Origin: Aureobasidium sp. EXF-3400
Lineage: Eukaryota; Ascomycota; Dothideomycetes; Dothideales; Saccotheciaceae
Reading direction: 5' to 3'
Length of the DNA stretch: 60,469 nucleotides
NCBI GenBank assembly: GCA_024195585.1
Contig: SWBL01000316.1
Coordinates: 1-60,469, forward strand
Below the pieces are notes generated by a model, which was not told the origin of the DNA, did no database searches, and was given only the letters and a program-made list of their open reading frames with translations. Below, piece after piece: positions 23,601-35,408 of the stretch. The translations under genes and the position numbers were made by a program. The number at the start of each line of letters is the position of its first letter. Position 1 is the first letter of the stretch.

Positions 23601-24105
23601 TCGCTTGACGAAAGTCTCCAGGCTGGGCAGGATGATGAGTTTTGGTGCGCAGAGTCGGAGGTAGATGCGGTGGTGGGTATCGCTGTGTTTGTAGAGCAGA
23701 GAAAGCTTGATTAGGGTATCTGGGTCGAGTATAGAGAGGAGACGTCGCCGTGCTGGATGACTCGTGGCCCGAGTCTGAAGCCTTGACAGTGACGGTGCTC
23801 AAGTTACTCTCAACACTAGCAACCGAGGCATTGGAGAGATCTCTCTGGACAGCAGGCCGGTGAGGGGTATCTGGATAGGTGGTTGTGCGGCGGAGGCTGG
23901 GTGGAATTGCGGCGGCAGCATCTGCGGGGGATAGAAGCGAGTGTCGCTTCGAGGCAGGCTCCAAAGCGAAGTAGTCGTCTTCAGAGAAGCGCCGAGGATC
24001 GTCACGAGCGGGCGTCGGGGTGACTGCGAGCGAGGGCAGAAGTTCAGATCGGGGGGTATTGTCCGAGTCATCCTGATTGTCCGGGCTCGGAGTGTTCTGG
24101 TCCAT
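20005..24105 (-). CDS. Large Ser/Thr protein kinase of the CaMKK/Sak1-Ssp1 type
   Basis: At least 1366 residues in one exon from ATG 24105. The kinase domain spans about residues 240-775 and is complete: glycine loop ELGRGTHGKVKLG, VAIKIVERYSKK, catalytic loop HRDIKPPNLL near 578, DFG in KISDFGVSYL, APE in FYAPELCYTD, and the closing HHPWVIQDI. The loop sequence and NIVALLEVIDDP point to the CaMKK/Sak1/Ssp1 group, which activates Snf1/AMPK or CaM kinases. A long charged insert (about residues 345-550) splits the N-lobe/hinge region from the catalytic loop, larger than usual for kinases. Both flanks are Ser/Thr/Pro-rich; an almost pure Asp/Glu run lies near residue 1165, encoded by a CAT/ATC repeat. 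Coding sequence probably continues upstream to 24230 from another exon (see findings). Confidence 0.88.
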
Positions 24106-26217
24106 GACCTTGTATCGCACGCGCTTGGCCAGCGACTGGATGTCTACAGCCGACGTGGCAGACGGGGTGCGACGAGCGAGCCAATATTGTGCGCGTGCAG
24201 GGCCGAAGTTGTCTGATGAGTCGCCAAAGACTGGAAATGCTACGACTGGCGAGGGCGGATCATGTCGAAGTCAGTCGTGAGAGCCAGGAAGGTGCTCGAG
24301 CGAGCTTTTGCTGCGGAGAAGCATATAGCGATAGGATGCTCGCGCAGACCGGTCGATGGGACGGAAGCTCTCAAGTGATCGCGTGCGTGCGGGATCAGGC
24401 CATGGTAACAAAAGTTCGCAGAATTCAAGAAGGCATGCGGGAGGGCAGTTGGTGGTGGGCGCGCGCCTGCCCAAATGACGGAAGTGGCCCGAGCGCCAGT
24501 CGCTTTTGGCCGTTGAGCTCCGGCCTCCTCTAACACCAGCCCAATAATCCAATCGTCAACTCACCCTCACAAGCCCCAGAGAGTCCATGCGCCCCAATCT
24601 GAGTACCGTTTCACCCCAAGCATCTTCTCGGGCGTTCGTTATCGCTCTTGGGAACCTTTCGGGAACAGCTATCTCGTCCTCGTCCCAGATACCGTTCCTT
24701 CCTCTCGATCCTCAACCCTGTTTTTCACGCAACCTCGCTCTCTACTTGTCCTTGCCAAGCAAGCACGCGCTTGCCCTTTCCTAATCTGCAGGGTTCCCTC
24801 CTTCGTGTTGCTCTTCAAAGTACACAATCTCGCATTGCATTTGGGGCTCGGTACCGCCTCCAAGGTACCGTTGAATTCATGCTATGTGTCGCTTCAAGTC
24901 TGCCATCTGATCCTTGGCCCAAGTTCGCGCTAAGTTGTCATACTATTCTCTTCAGAGCGGAAGCCTGGGCAGGATGTCAATCACGGTATTTGGCTTTGAC
25001 GGCAGCCCAACACCCACACGACCTCTTGCGTTCATTGGCTTCCCGCTTGTGGCTGTGGACGAGAGGGCCGACCCTAACCGCGGATCAGTGTAACAACGTC
25101 GTAAGGTACCGCTGCTGCATGTGCAGGCTGCGGTTGAACTTTTGGTTGGCCTTTTCTCTTCTCACTTTCTATCCCATCTGTCGATCGTTGCTGTCCCTAC
25201 ATCTCCATCGTGAGACCTCACCCCTGGCGAGTGGTAGAACCTCTGTGAGAAACCATGTCGTTGGGAAATTACCAGTGTATGGCTTGCAGAAAGCCTTGAT
25301 GCTTGCTTGCTGACAATCAGTTTGTTGTCCTCAGGAGCATGTGTGGCTTTTGGAAGTCTGACCTGCCAAGGCAGTGTACCTTTGCATTTGATCACTTTGT
25401 AATAGCTTGTCAAGTGTCAACGTGAACGGACTACTCCGTAATTACGAAACGAGGGCCTCTCTACATAAGCGAGGTTAGTTCCACCCGTGACATACAAAAA
25501 TTCACCACTATACTGGCGATTTCTGACCTCTCGCGATCTCGAAAGTGGCCCCACTCTCTCCAGTCGTCTCTACTTGACGAATGCAACGATCTGAGATGCG
25601 CCCCTCGCTTTCTCCAGACCGATCATCTCCGCACCTTCAGAATGGTGTGCACCCCAACATCCCTCAGAGAGCGCACGGACTCTATAATACAATAGTAGTT
25701 CGGTGGCGGCGGGAGATGCAGAAAATGCAATATATTAACCCACCCTCGACTCCCACACAGCGCGGGGTATCCACATAACGAGTGCGGAGAAATATCTAGA
25801 AAGTACCTCCCTTTGTGCTAGAGCCCGTCCCACCGTGAAAAATGCTTAACGCTCTGTAAAAGCGCGTAGTATGCACGGAGAGGACGTGATGTTAGGGTAT
25901 AGTCGTGGTTGTACTTCGCTTGATTGGCAACCATACAGATTTAGCTCACAATTCTGCATGTCACCACGAGGGAGGGATTGATCTTGAGATTGTGACAGTG
26001 CTCAGCACACAAGGAGGCGGCGGAACACTTTTTTTCTTTTCAATATCACGTAATTAGAAGTACACCACTGTTGTTTTTTGCAACAGTCATCGAGCCGCAT
26101 GTTTGCTTGATACTTAGCGGTACGGTCTGCTCAATGCTTGACCAACTTCCTGTGCTCAATATGGCTGACTGGAAAGGTCTGAACAGTCTCTGCGAAGAGA
26201 TCAACATTCAAGAGCTA
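24106..26217. other. Two-kilobase stretch upstream of the kinase
   Basis: The first 125 bases (24106-24230, read on minus) are probably kinase coding sequence. The rest shows no supportable gene. A 221-codon plus-strand frame at 24648-25313 is Leu/Ser/Arg-rich without family signal. Much of the region may be promoter and leader of the kinase gene, with the 3' region of the KH gene at the far end. Confidence 0.4.
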
Positions 26218-28195
26218 TCACATTCCTGGAGGTGGTGGCATCTGCCCGAAAGTCAGCCTGATGTTCTTGGAACGGTGGAGAACGCGAGTCTTACAGAGTT
26301 GTAACCACCACTGGGTGGTGGCGGAGGAGCCTCATTATCTGCTGGGGGTGGAGGAGCCTCGGACGAAGGAGGGGGAGGAGCTGCACTGTTGTCGTAGGCA
26401 GCCTGTTCTGCGCCTGGAACACCGCCCTGTTGTTGCTGGTAGTACTGCCAGTACATTCTTGTGTAGGCTTCGTATCCTCCGTATGCGGCGTATGGATCCT
26501 GTCCATTCTGTTGGTAATACTGGGCATAGGCTTGAGCGTAGTCAGGTGTGCCAGCGGCCCCGGGACTCATGGCTGCAGCTCCGGTATGAGCGGCTGCGGG
26601 CGAGGCAGCGCCTCCATAACCACCTCCGTAACCTCCGCCATAGCCGCCGTCTCGACCGCCGTCTCTACCACCTCCATATCCGCCTCCATAGCTGCTGTTG
26701 CGATCGCGGTCGCCGTAGCCGCCACGGTGTCCACGGTCGCCATAATCGTCACCGCCACCACCTCCACCTCTGCCGCCGCGAGGGCCGCGCTCCTTGAACT
26801 GCTCGTATTGGGTGCGAACATTGGCCAAGAGATCGAGACAGAGCTCTTTGGCACGCTGAACCTCGTTGGGGTCAGGGCCACTATGATAAGTCAGTTCTAT
26901 GCATTGTCATGATTGGCACAAGAGGACTTACGCGACGTGCAGATACATGGACTCATCACTCTCGTGCCCGGTATCGTGCTCCATGAAACCAGATCCACGG
27001 CCCTTAATTTGGACACGGCATCGAGTCTCCTGCTGGATATGTTTGACATAGGAGCCGCCTTGGCCTACAACTTGGGCACGGAGGTTGAAGCCAGGAATGG
27101 GCTCGAGATCCACAGGAATCTTCTCCTCTGGCCATTTGCGCTATGAGTGTGTTAATTACAAGTCGACAGTGCTGGGCTTTGAGAATGACTTACACGACCC
27201 ATGGAATCTCTCTCGACCTGCTCTGGTTCTCTGCGACGGAAACGTCTCTCGTCTACAAGATTGGGTAGGTCCTGCTTCATTAGCTCTTCAATCTCAGCCA
27301 CAGCCTTCTCGAGGCCATCTCTAGTGGTGCTGGTAACGTGAAGGTAAAGGGGAGGATTCTAGACTCGGTAAGCCAGATGAAGCAGATCTCATACATGGAA
27401 AGAAACTTACGGCAGCGGTTGCCATGGCCTTGTCAGGGTAGTAACTTCCTCTAGTGGTAACATCTTTAGGACAAATAAGCCTTGTGAACAAATCGTCAAT
27501 GTGTGGAAATGGTGCATACCGGCGCCAGTCTTTTCTTTGATCTAAATGTCACACACTCGAGGTCAGCATTTGCAAAACGGGGGTGCCGAGAGGCTGTTGG
27601 GCTAGAAGTGAGCAATCTGAAACATCAAATGGTCTTAACCAGAACGAGCAACCTTTGGAGCAGGGGATAGATGCGGGAACAGCTACAAGATCAGTGGGGC
27701 GCGACGGTGGAAATTTACCATTTTTTGAGTAGAGCCCTTGGTCAGGGTGTAGCGGTTGCGCAGATCGTTAACTTCGATGTCGCGAATGAAATCACCATCT
27801 TGGGTGTAGATATCGGCGTTCAAGCCACCGGCGGCAGGAGACTGGGTTCCAGCGGCCGAAGGGCTTTCAGTCTGCGCATGACGGGTCAGCGCGTGGATGG
27901 GATAGATGTGGGAGGAAGACTTGTTTTGGCGTACAGAACGAATCGGGGGGACGTCGACATGCTGGATGCCCTTGCGAGCTTGAATCTGAGCATTGATCTT
28001 GGCGGCGGCGGCAGCTGCAGCTGCAGCAGCGTCTCTTGGAGCAGGACTGTTTGTGCCAGAGACGGGACTGCGGGTGCGTTGACGGGGCTCTGAGGTTCTG
28101 TTTCTGGGCGAGCGCGAACGACGGTCGAAGCGAGAAGGGCGCGCATCAGACTCGGTCTGGTCGAAGCGGGATCGTTTGCGAGGCTCGTCCGACAT
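26218..28195 (-). CDS. KH-domain RNA-binding protein, KHDC4/BLOM7-like
   Basis: Seven exons on minus: 28195-27719, 27541-27520, 27463-27411, 27358-27194, 27140-26932, 26880-26295, 26241-26218, giving 511 residues. Exon 2 is 22 nt; the intron before it is 177 nt, against about 52 nt for the others. The head is Arg/Ser-rich (RKRSRFDQ, RRSRSPRNR). The first KH-like unit runs from DIEVNDLRNRYTLTKGSTQK through TTRGSYYPD; the second, QVVGQGGSYVKHIQQETRCR with KGRGSGFMEHDTG, is the KHDC4-type KH domain. The tail has Gly/Tyr/Arg-rich repeats, YAQYYQQN motifs and Pro runs, ending MPPPPGM from a 24-nt last exon. Human KHDC4 binds RNA and associates with splicing factors; a similar nuclear role is inferred. 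It is divergent from ILV6. Confidence 0.82.
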
Positions 28196-28487
28196 GGCGA
28201 GAGAAGAGACACGGGATGGGTTTGCGACAAGGCAGAGATGTTTGGACAAGGCAGCGACAATGACGGCTTTGCTTGGGCGCGCGCAGCGACTTGGAGTCTT
28301 TTGGGAATATAAAATAATTAACTCCGAGTTTCTGAGCGCACGGCCCAGAAAATGCCTGTTCGAGTGCGCGCCGAAGTCGCCGTCAGCACGACGAGCTTAA
28401 CTTCTTTATTTTATTGTCTGCGTAACACCATCTCACTTTCTTGACTCACTCACTTGTATCACGCCTGTCAAGTCTGTCGCCCTCACA

Positions 28488-29521
28488 ATGGCGTCCAAAC
28501 GCATCTGGACTGCCGTGTCGATCGACTCGCTGGCTCCCCGCTGCCGTGCTCCCACCCAGCGCTGCTTCTCCCAGTCAACCTCTCGCACCTCGACCTCGTC
28601 GACCTCTGCCATCGCATACAAGGCCCTGCACCGCCGCACATCACCCCTGCCCCAGGCTCCCACTGCTGCCAACGTCTCGCCTGCCGCCGCCGTCTCCAGC
28701 ATTCTCTACGAGACCCCACTACCCTCCCAAGCTCCTCCCAAGCGTCATGTCCTCAACTGTCTTGTTCAGAACGAGCCTGGTGTGCTCTCGCGCGTTTCTG
28801 GTATTCTAGCCGCCCGTGGCTTCAACATTGACTCGCTGGTTGTTTGCAACACCGAGGTGCCTGACCTGTCGCGCATGACTATCGTGCTCCAAGGCCAGGA
28901 CGGTGTCATTGAGCAGGCCCGTCGTCAGCTCGAGGACTTGGTGCCAGTCTGGGCCGTCCTTGACTACACGAGTGCTCCTCTCGTTCAGCGTGAACTCCTT
29001 CTGGCCAAGGTTAGCATCCTCGGCCCCGAGTACTTTGAGGAGCTCCTTGCCCACCACAGGGAGATGACCGATGCTGAGGCCCAGGCCCAGGCTGCTGGTC
29101 TCACTCCCGAAGAACTCGAGAACAACGCTCGTGCCCACCAAGAAGCTCTCAGACGAGACTTCCATCCTAGCCGCCTTGCTGCTAGTGAAGCCTTGAGACA
29201 CAAGCACAAGCATCTCGAGACCATCACCTATCTCACCCACCAATTCGGCGGCAAGGTCCTCGACATTTCAACTAACAACTGCATTGTCGAAGTCTCGGCC
29301 AAGCCTCACAGAATCGATTCGTTCATGAAGCTTATTGCACCTTTCGGTATTCTCGAGAGTGCCAGAACAGGTAAATTGAAATCCTTCTTTAGAGTTGACA
29401 TTATGCTCACAACCAACCAGGTCTCATGGCTCTACCCAGATCGCCTCTTCACGGTCCCAGCGAGGAAATGGAGAAGGAAGCTGAAGACGTTGTCGATGCC
29501 AGCACCCTTCCCCCTGGATAG
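28488..29521 (+). CDS. ILV6: Acetolactate synthase regulatory subunit, mitochondrial
   Basis: Two exons, 28488-29370 and 29421-29521 (50-nt intron), giving 327 residues. Residues 1-45 are rich in Ser, Arg and Thr with few acids (RCFSQSTSRTSTSS), as in a mitochondrial presequence. The first ACT domain starts at HVLNCLVQNEPGVLSRVSG; ARGFNIDSLVV and LSRMTIVLQG are family hallmarks. The C-terminal half contains QFGGKVLDISTNNCIVEVS and FMKLIAPFGILESARTG. Ilv6 raises the activity of catalytic Ilv2 and confers valine feedback in branched-chain amino-acid synthesis. The low-similarity linker (DAEAQAQAAGLTPEELENN) matches the fungal insert. It is convergent with the ornithine carbamoyltransferase gene, stops 118 bases apart. 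Confidence 0.93.
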
Positions 29522-29639
29522 ATGTACACACTTCTTACAGCTCGCGCAACCATCTTTGCTTTTGACCCATGTATGACTATACGAGATCTGCTTTCTATCA
29601 ATCCTCCAGACTTGCCTTATTTACACCTGTTCTCGTGTT

Positions 29640-30786
29640 CTACACAATTTTACCCTTGTTCACAACGAAACTCTCCAATGCAGCTTTTCGCAGTCAGTAT
29701 TGTGTCAATCCTCCAGAAGTGCTGTGACTTACAGATAGCGGCCCAGAGACGGTTTTCTGCTTCTTGGAAGACCAAGCTCTTAGGGCTGTAGAAAACCTCG
29801 TCGCTGACTTCCTCAGGGTGTCGGGGCAGGCAGTGCATGAATTGCCAGCCCTCCTTAGCACCTCCACGCTTGGCCAGCTCTGGCGTAATCTGGAAACCTT
29901 CGAAAGCCTTCAGACGAGCAATCTTTTCTGCTTCTTGGCCCATGGAGATCCAGGTATCCGTAACAAGGATGTCTGCGTCCTTGACGGCCTCCTCGGGTAC
30001 TGTTGTCTCGACGAGCGAGCCAGCCTTGGGAGAAGTCTTTGCAGCATCTTGAATGATTTGACGCATAGAAGCAGGAATCTCATAACCCTTTGGGGTAGCG
30101 ACAGAGATGTCGACACCCAACTTCATCGCACCAATGGCCAGATCAAAAAGCACGTTATTTGCGTCACCAACCCATGCGATCTTCAAGCCTTCGAGGCCCA
30201 AACCTTGCACGTTGGCAGATTGAGAGGAAGGGAAGGCTTCGTGAATGGTCAGGAAGTCGGCAATAGTTTGCAAAGGGTGATACAAGTCACTCAGAGCATT
30301 GATGACGGGAACGGAAGAGTGCTTAGCCAAGTTGGCAACGTCATCGTGACCATTGACGCGAGCGACAATGCAAGAAACCATGGATGAGATGACGACGGAA
30401 GTGTCATACAAGGACTCATTGACACCAAGTTGGATGTCTTCCTTGCCCAAGAACATGGGATGGCCGCCCATAAGTGCAACTGCGCCTTCAGTAGAAACAC
30501 GAGTTCGGGTCGAACGTTTGCTGAAGGTCATGGCAACACTTTTGCCAAATAGAGAGCCTTGAAGTGATGTAGGGATGCGGCCAGACTTGACAGCGGTCTT
30601 GTGGGAAGCCGCATTGCGGACAAGAGTGCTCAATTCAGCCGAAGTCAAGTCGGCGATGGACATAAGATGGCGAGGAGCAAAAGGAGAGGTCGCAGGCTGT
30701 GCTGGCGAAGTAGCATAGCCGCGGACAGAGGTTGCCAGAGGCTTGCGCAGGCTACAGGCCCGGTGGGCAGCTCGTAGAACAGTCAT
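29640..30786 (-). CDS. argB: Ornithine carbamoyltransferase, mitochondrial
   Basis: Two exons on minus, 30786-29733 and 29683-29640 (49-nt intron), giving 365 residues. The basic, acid-free head MTVLRAAHRACSLRKPLATS and the following GYATSP site indicate a mitochondrial presequence. The carbamoyl-phosphate motif is SKRSTRTRVSTEG; GHPMFLGKEDIQLG, NALSDLYHPLQTIADF and the catalytic HCLPRHPEEVSDEV are complete. The spliced end, AAISALESFVVNKGKIV, restores the usual C-terminal helix; without splicing the frame would run on to an unrelated tail. The enzyme makes citrulline from ornithine and carbamoyl phosphate in arginine synthesis. Aspergillus argB and yeast ARG3 are the named equivalents. Confidence 0.95.
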
Positions 30787-31105
30787 TGTTGTTTTGTGAT
30801 AACGATTTGGAGATTTTGGAGTCATCGCCGAACGCGGCCAACAAGAAATACGGATAGATATCGCGATAAAGAAGCTTCGACCACTGTGGAGCACTGGAGA
30901 CGGATCGGCGCCTCGGCTCGCCTGCTTTGACGTTTCGATTCACTCCACGACTCCGTCGCTCTCCACTTCGTCCGCCTCTTGACACTCTCTCTTCTGCCTG
31001 ATTGCACACGAAAGCGATGTGCACCTAGTTAGATCATCCTATAAGTCGGCGCATAGCGCTAGTCCAACAACAATCAACCATCGATTTTCACCCTCCTACT
31101 TAGCC
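30787..31105. other. Divergent promoter between OTC and Tag1-like genes
   Basis: 319 bases between head-to-head starts. I saw no gene. I did not find a motif I could firmly assign to general amino-acid control. Confidence 0.45.
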
Positions 31106-33869
31106 ATGCCAGACACAAACTCCCAACCGTCTTCCCGTCCGCAATCGGCTCACTCAGTTCATTCATCACGGTCGCACCAATTCACGTCCCGCAATGTCAA
31201 CGATGAGACCACTCCCTTACTGGCTTCGAACACCGACCAGAATGTTGAAGCACAAGACCAAATCGAACCTTCCTCCGAGTCAACATCTCAGTCGCGCTCG
31301 CCTGCCTTAACCCGCCTGCTGCACCTCTTTCAACCTCAGTCTAAGAGCCAACCAAGATGGCCCAGTCTGTTGGCTCTACTGCTACTCTGCATTGTGGTTA
31401 TACTCATCATGGTTCTGGGATTCCTGGCTCCATCAAAGGTTCAAGAATATGCTGTTGAAGCCGCCACATTCGAGCCTACAAGCTTGTCCATACACTCCTT
31501 CACTACCACAGGCGTCACCGCCAGAATACAAGGTGATTTCTCCATGCGTGCCGAAAAAGTCAAGGACAAGTCTGTTCGCCGCTTTGGTCGCTTCGGTACT
31601 TGGATTGCCAGAAAGGTTGAGACTGGCCAGTCGTCTGTTCAGGTCACCTTACCCGACTACAAGGACGCCCTTCTGGGAACCGCCGAGATACCATCCATTG
31701 TAGCTGACATTCGCAATGGTCACACCACTCATATTGACTTCTTGACCGAGTTGTCTCCCGGCAATACTGACGCTATAAGACGTCTTGCCAAAGACTTTAT
31801 TGATGGAAAGTTGCAGGAGTTGCGCGTATCTGCCGAGGCCTCGGTCCCTGTCAAGTCTGGACTCATCAATCTCGGAAGACAGACAGTATCTCGGGCCATG
31901 GCCTTTGGAAACGACAGGATACCCTCCTTGCCAGAGTATAAGATCCACAAGCTCAACTTCCGTGAAGTCGAGCTCCCTGACCTCCAGCGTGCTATGGTAG
32001 CTGACGTCGCCGTTGAGCTCGGTAATGACTATCCATTGGATTTCACAGTTCCCCCTCTCGGCTTTGCCATTCTCGTCGATAACTGCCTGCCCTCGCAACC
32101 TCTCATTCAGCTGGCCGATGCCACAACACCAAGTCTCGCCGTCAGACCGGAGGAGAATCTAAATGTCAGTGTCTCTGGTTTTGTAAGAAGACTACCCCAA
32201 GTTTTCACCCAAGCCTGCCCCGGTTCTCACGAATCACCCCTTGACAACTTGCTTGGTGGATATATTCATGGAAATGACACTACCGTGTATGTCAGAGGCT
32301 CGGACTCTCCATCTTTGGACACACCTCGATGGATCACGGATCTCATGTCGGATATAACAGTGCCAGTTCCTTTCCCTGGACATACCTTTGGGCATCTCAT
32401 CAGGAACTTCACCATGGCCGATGTACACTTTGGATTGCCCGATCCATTTGCGGAGCCCAACACCCCAGAAGCACAACCCAGAATATCCGCCGTCATCAAG
32501 GCGCTGGTCGCTCTTCCAGAGGAGATGAATTTCAACATTAGTGTTGGTCGCGTCAGAGCCAATGCGGATGTATTTTATCATGGCGACAAGCTGGGGTACC
32601 TCGATCTGAGTAAATGGCAAAATGCAAACTCAACCCGAATCACTTCAGCCAAGGATCAAGGGCCCCTTCTGGCAGTACAATCAGCAATCGAAAAGGCTCC
32701 TCTGACCGTCACGGACGACGATGTTTTCACCAGTGTATTGAATGCACTACTCTTTGGTGGCAAGGGAGTCGAGTTGGGCATCAAAGCGGATGTCGATGTC
32801 GAGATGGAGACAGCGCTCGGTCAATTGGCTGTCAGGAAGATTCCTGCCGAAGGCTCTGTGCCTGTCAAACGTTCGTGATCGATTCCTGCATCTTTCGAGC
32901 AGTCAAGAGAGTCATGAAGCTAATGTGCGGCCCCTTGTAGCCATCAAACGAGGCGGTGTCGGCTCCTTCGCGCCGAAGATCGGCAACTTGCAAATCCTGG
33001 ATACCGGGAAGACTTCTTTGACCCTCACCGCGTTGGTCAATTTCACAAACCCTACCGAATACAGCGCCACTGTTCCCTTTGTCGACATCAATATCCTGAC
33101 CAACGATACATCGCTTGGACATGCTACAGCCAAAGATATACGCGTTGTGCCTGGAAACAATACCAACATCCTCGTCACAGCGGTATGGGATCCTCGCACT
33201 TTGGGTGGTGAAGAAGGTCATCAAGTTGGTGTCGAGTTTCTGTCTCAATACATCTCCGGTTTGTGCATCATGCTGAAGGCCATCGTATCTGGGTCATCTA
33301 ACATGTCGCAGGCTTCAACACGACGCTTAGTCTGCGCGCCCATGAGGGCACCATACCAGCACAACCATCTCTCGGTCGTGCCTTGTCCAGGTTCGGGGTC
33401 GACCTTCCAACTCCAAATTTGAGAGGTGGTGGTGGTGGCGACGGCAGCGGTGGCAAGAATGAGAAGCATTTCATCCAAGATGCGACGGTTAGTCTCAGGA
33501 TTGGCAGCAGGTGAACACAACTAACAAGAGTTTCAGATGCATCTTATCACAAGAACAGCAGAGTTTGTACTGCTTTCGCCCCTGAAAACGTCGACGCTTT
33601 ATGTTACATATTTGAACGCGACAGCTTTCCATAATGAGGACGCAGTCGGACACATTGTTTATGATTTGCCATTCGCCGTGCCCCCAGGAACATCAACATC
33701 GCCGCGTCTGCCAGTCGACTTTGGGTCTATTGGATACGACGAGGTCAAAGGAGCGTTGGGCGGGTCGCTCAAAATGGCAGCGAAAGCGACGGTCGGGGTA
33801 CGGTTAGGCAAGTGGGAAGAGCGGATTTGGTACCAAGGAGAGAGTATAGGGGCCAAGATCAGGTTGTGA
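31106..33869 (+). CDS. DUF3712 type II membrane protein, Tag1-like
   Basis: Four exons: 31106-32870, 32941-33258, 33312-33487, 33537-33869 (introns of 70, 53 and 49 nt), giving 863 residues. The first 85 residues are Ser/Gln-rich and cytosolic-looking (DETTPLLAS resembles acidic dileucine-type vacuolar sorting signals). One strong transmembrane segment, LLALLLLCIVVILIMVLGFL, lies at about 90-112, and the rest is a long beta-rich region with many N-glycosylation sites (NDT, NFT, NIS, NST). The repeated LEA/DUF3712-like layout (TALVNFTNPTEYSATVPFVD) is that of a conserved fungal family including yeast Tag1, a vacuolar membrane protein linked to ending autophagy. The first donor is GTTCGT, weaker than the others. 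The assignment to Tag1 is by remembered architecture and should be treated as probable. Confidence 0.75.
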
Positions 33870-34143
33870 TTTCTTAGAATAGTAATAGTAGCTCTCGTAC
33901 AGATATGATATGCGATGACCAGAGCAATGTTTCATGATCGACATGGTATCCCCAGATTTGACATGTGATGCGGGGAAGCCGGGAGACTTCATTGCGGGTG
34001 CCCAGACTGATGGATGGCTGTCATTTCATGTGAAGTTTGCGAATAGCGAATGGTTACAAGAAGATAGGCTCGCAAGTTGAACAAGTCTCTCAATGTATCA
34101 TGGAGGTAGGTAGGCCATTACAAAGACTGATGCGTCTTCTGAC

Positions 34144-35319
34144 ATGGCTATACAGCCGCAAGCAGGCAGTCGCAAACGCACGTCGCGCCGGTCGCACACG
34201 AATCTCTCCAACCTCAGACTAGCCCCTCTTTCACGAGACATTAGCCCCGAAGACGACCGTACCTCATCGTCGCCATGGCCACACACATCCTACATTGAAG
34301 GCAAATCGGCACCTACAACACCGAGCATTCTCGGTCGCAGCTCGAGTAGACGACAGCTCGGCGGTGCTGGTCTGAGTCGAAAACTGTCTATCCACGATGC
34401 CGAGTACGATCCTGTTCTAGTGACATCCCACGGTGTCCCTCGAAATGCTCTACGCCCAGATGCAGGAGACCACATCATGCCCAAGGCGAAGAGCGAAGCT
34501 GCCCTGAATCAGCGACCCACTCGTGCCGGTCTGCCCAAGCTACGCACGCCTCTGCTCCATCCTCTCTCTGCCTCGCTTGCCGTCAAGCCACATGATAAAC
34601 AGCATGACAATGACTGGTTTACTCGGGCAGGCTTAGCCACTACATCTATGCTACGTGAGTCTAAGGGGCAATCGTGGCTAGCCTCGCGTCATTCGTCAAC
34701 ATCATTGCAACTCGTGCAATCCTCAGATGACGAAGAAGACGCCTTGGCTAGCAAGAGCGCCATCTCACTGCAACGTCTCCATTTTGCCGATGATGAGTTC
34801 AGTCCCGAGACCCCGCGCGCGACCAGCCGATGGGGCAGCAGATTTGGTAGTCGCGTTGCTAGTGCTCGAAACAGTCGTCGTGGCAGCAAGGTTGGCCTGG
34901 ACTCGCCCCAACTCCATCGTGATCCGTCAGACTACTTTGGTAGTGCTGCCGTGATGCCCGAGATCTCTGTTAAACCCGACTTTGTCGACCCACGAGACAA
35001 CTCTGATGATGAAGACCCTGAGCAAGAGGTTGCTAGACTGGCTAGAGAAGCTTCTTTCGGTTTCGGCCCGCTTATCGATCGTCTTGTCGGCTGGACATTA
35101 TTTGATGTTACAGAAGACAGAGAGGCTACTGATGCCGAGACCGAGACTGAAGACGAAACTCCTACTATGCACGAGAGAGTCGTGCATACACCTGTACGAC
35201 CGTCTCCTCCTAGACCCAGGCAGGCGGTCGCCGCAGCAGATCGGCAGGACGATCCTGAAGAGGGTGGTTGGAAAGATGCAGCTTGGCTACTTGGTGTTGC
35301 CTCGAAGGTTTTGCTATGA
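34144..35319 (+). CDS. Conserved fungal protein, DUF3984-like
   Basis: Single-exon 391-residue protein from ATG 34144. It is Ser/Arg-rich and mostly disordered, with three more conserved-looking islands: SIHDAEYDPVLVTSHGVPRN near residue 80, DWFTRAGLATTSMLRESKGQ near 160, and the C-terminal REASFGFGPLIDRLVGWTLF near 305. The middle island is what I associate with the fungal DUF3984 family. An acidic TDAETETEDE stretch precedes the end, which closes on a short hydrophobic helix (KDAAWLLGVASKVLL). The function is unknown. It follows the Tag1-like gene on the same strand after 274 bases, and its stop lies only 89 bases from that of the convergent deacetylase gene. Confidence 0.72.
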   Translation: MAIQPQAGSRKRTSRRSHTNLSNLRLAPLSRDISPEDDRTSSSPWPHTSYIEGKSAPTTPSILGRSSSRRQLGGAGLSRKLSIHDAEYDPVLVTSHGVPRNALRPDAGDHIMPKAKSEAALNQRPTRAGLPKLRTPLLHPLSASLAVKPHDKQHDNDWFTRAGLATTSMLRESKGQSWLASRHSSTSLQLVQSSDDEEDALASKSAISLQRLHFADDEFSPETPRATSRWGSRFGSRVASARNSRRGSKVGLDSPQLHRDPSDYFGSAAVMPEISVKPDFVDPRDNSDDEDPEQEVARLAREASFGFGPLIDRLVGWTLFDVTEDREATDAETETEDETPTMHERVVHTPVRPSPPRPRQAVAAADRQDDPEEGGWKDAAWLLGVASKVLL

Positions 35320-35408
35320 ACCATCGGACATATCGTAATTCTGATCCAATGACTGACGAAATGTACTAATCATGTCTTTTCCTACCATCTCGTCTACGTC
35401 GCTCTTTC

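Noticed and set aside
24648..25313. 221-codon plus-strand open frame
   Set aside because: Composition rich in Leu, Ser, Arg, Cys with no recognisable motif. It begins inside a promoter-like stretch, overlaps other frames, and nothing supports translation.
28488..30786. ILV6 and argB considered as an amino-acid biosynthesis cluster
   Set aside because: They serve different pathways, are merely convergent neighbours, and both are single-copy housekeeping genes.
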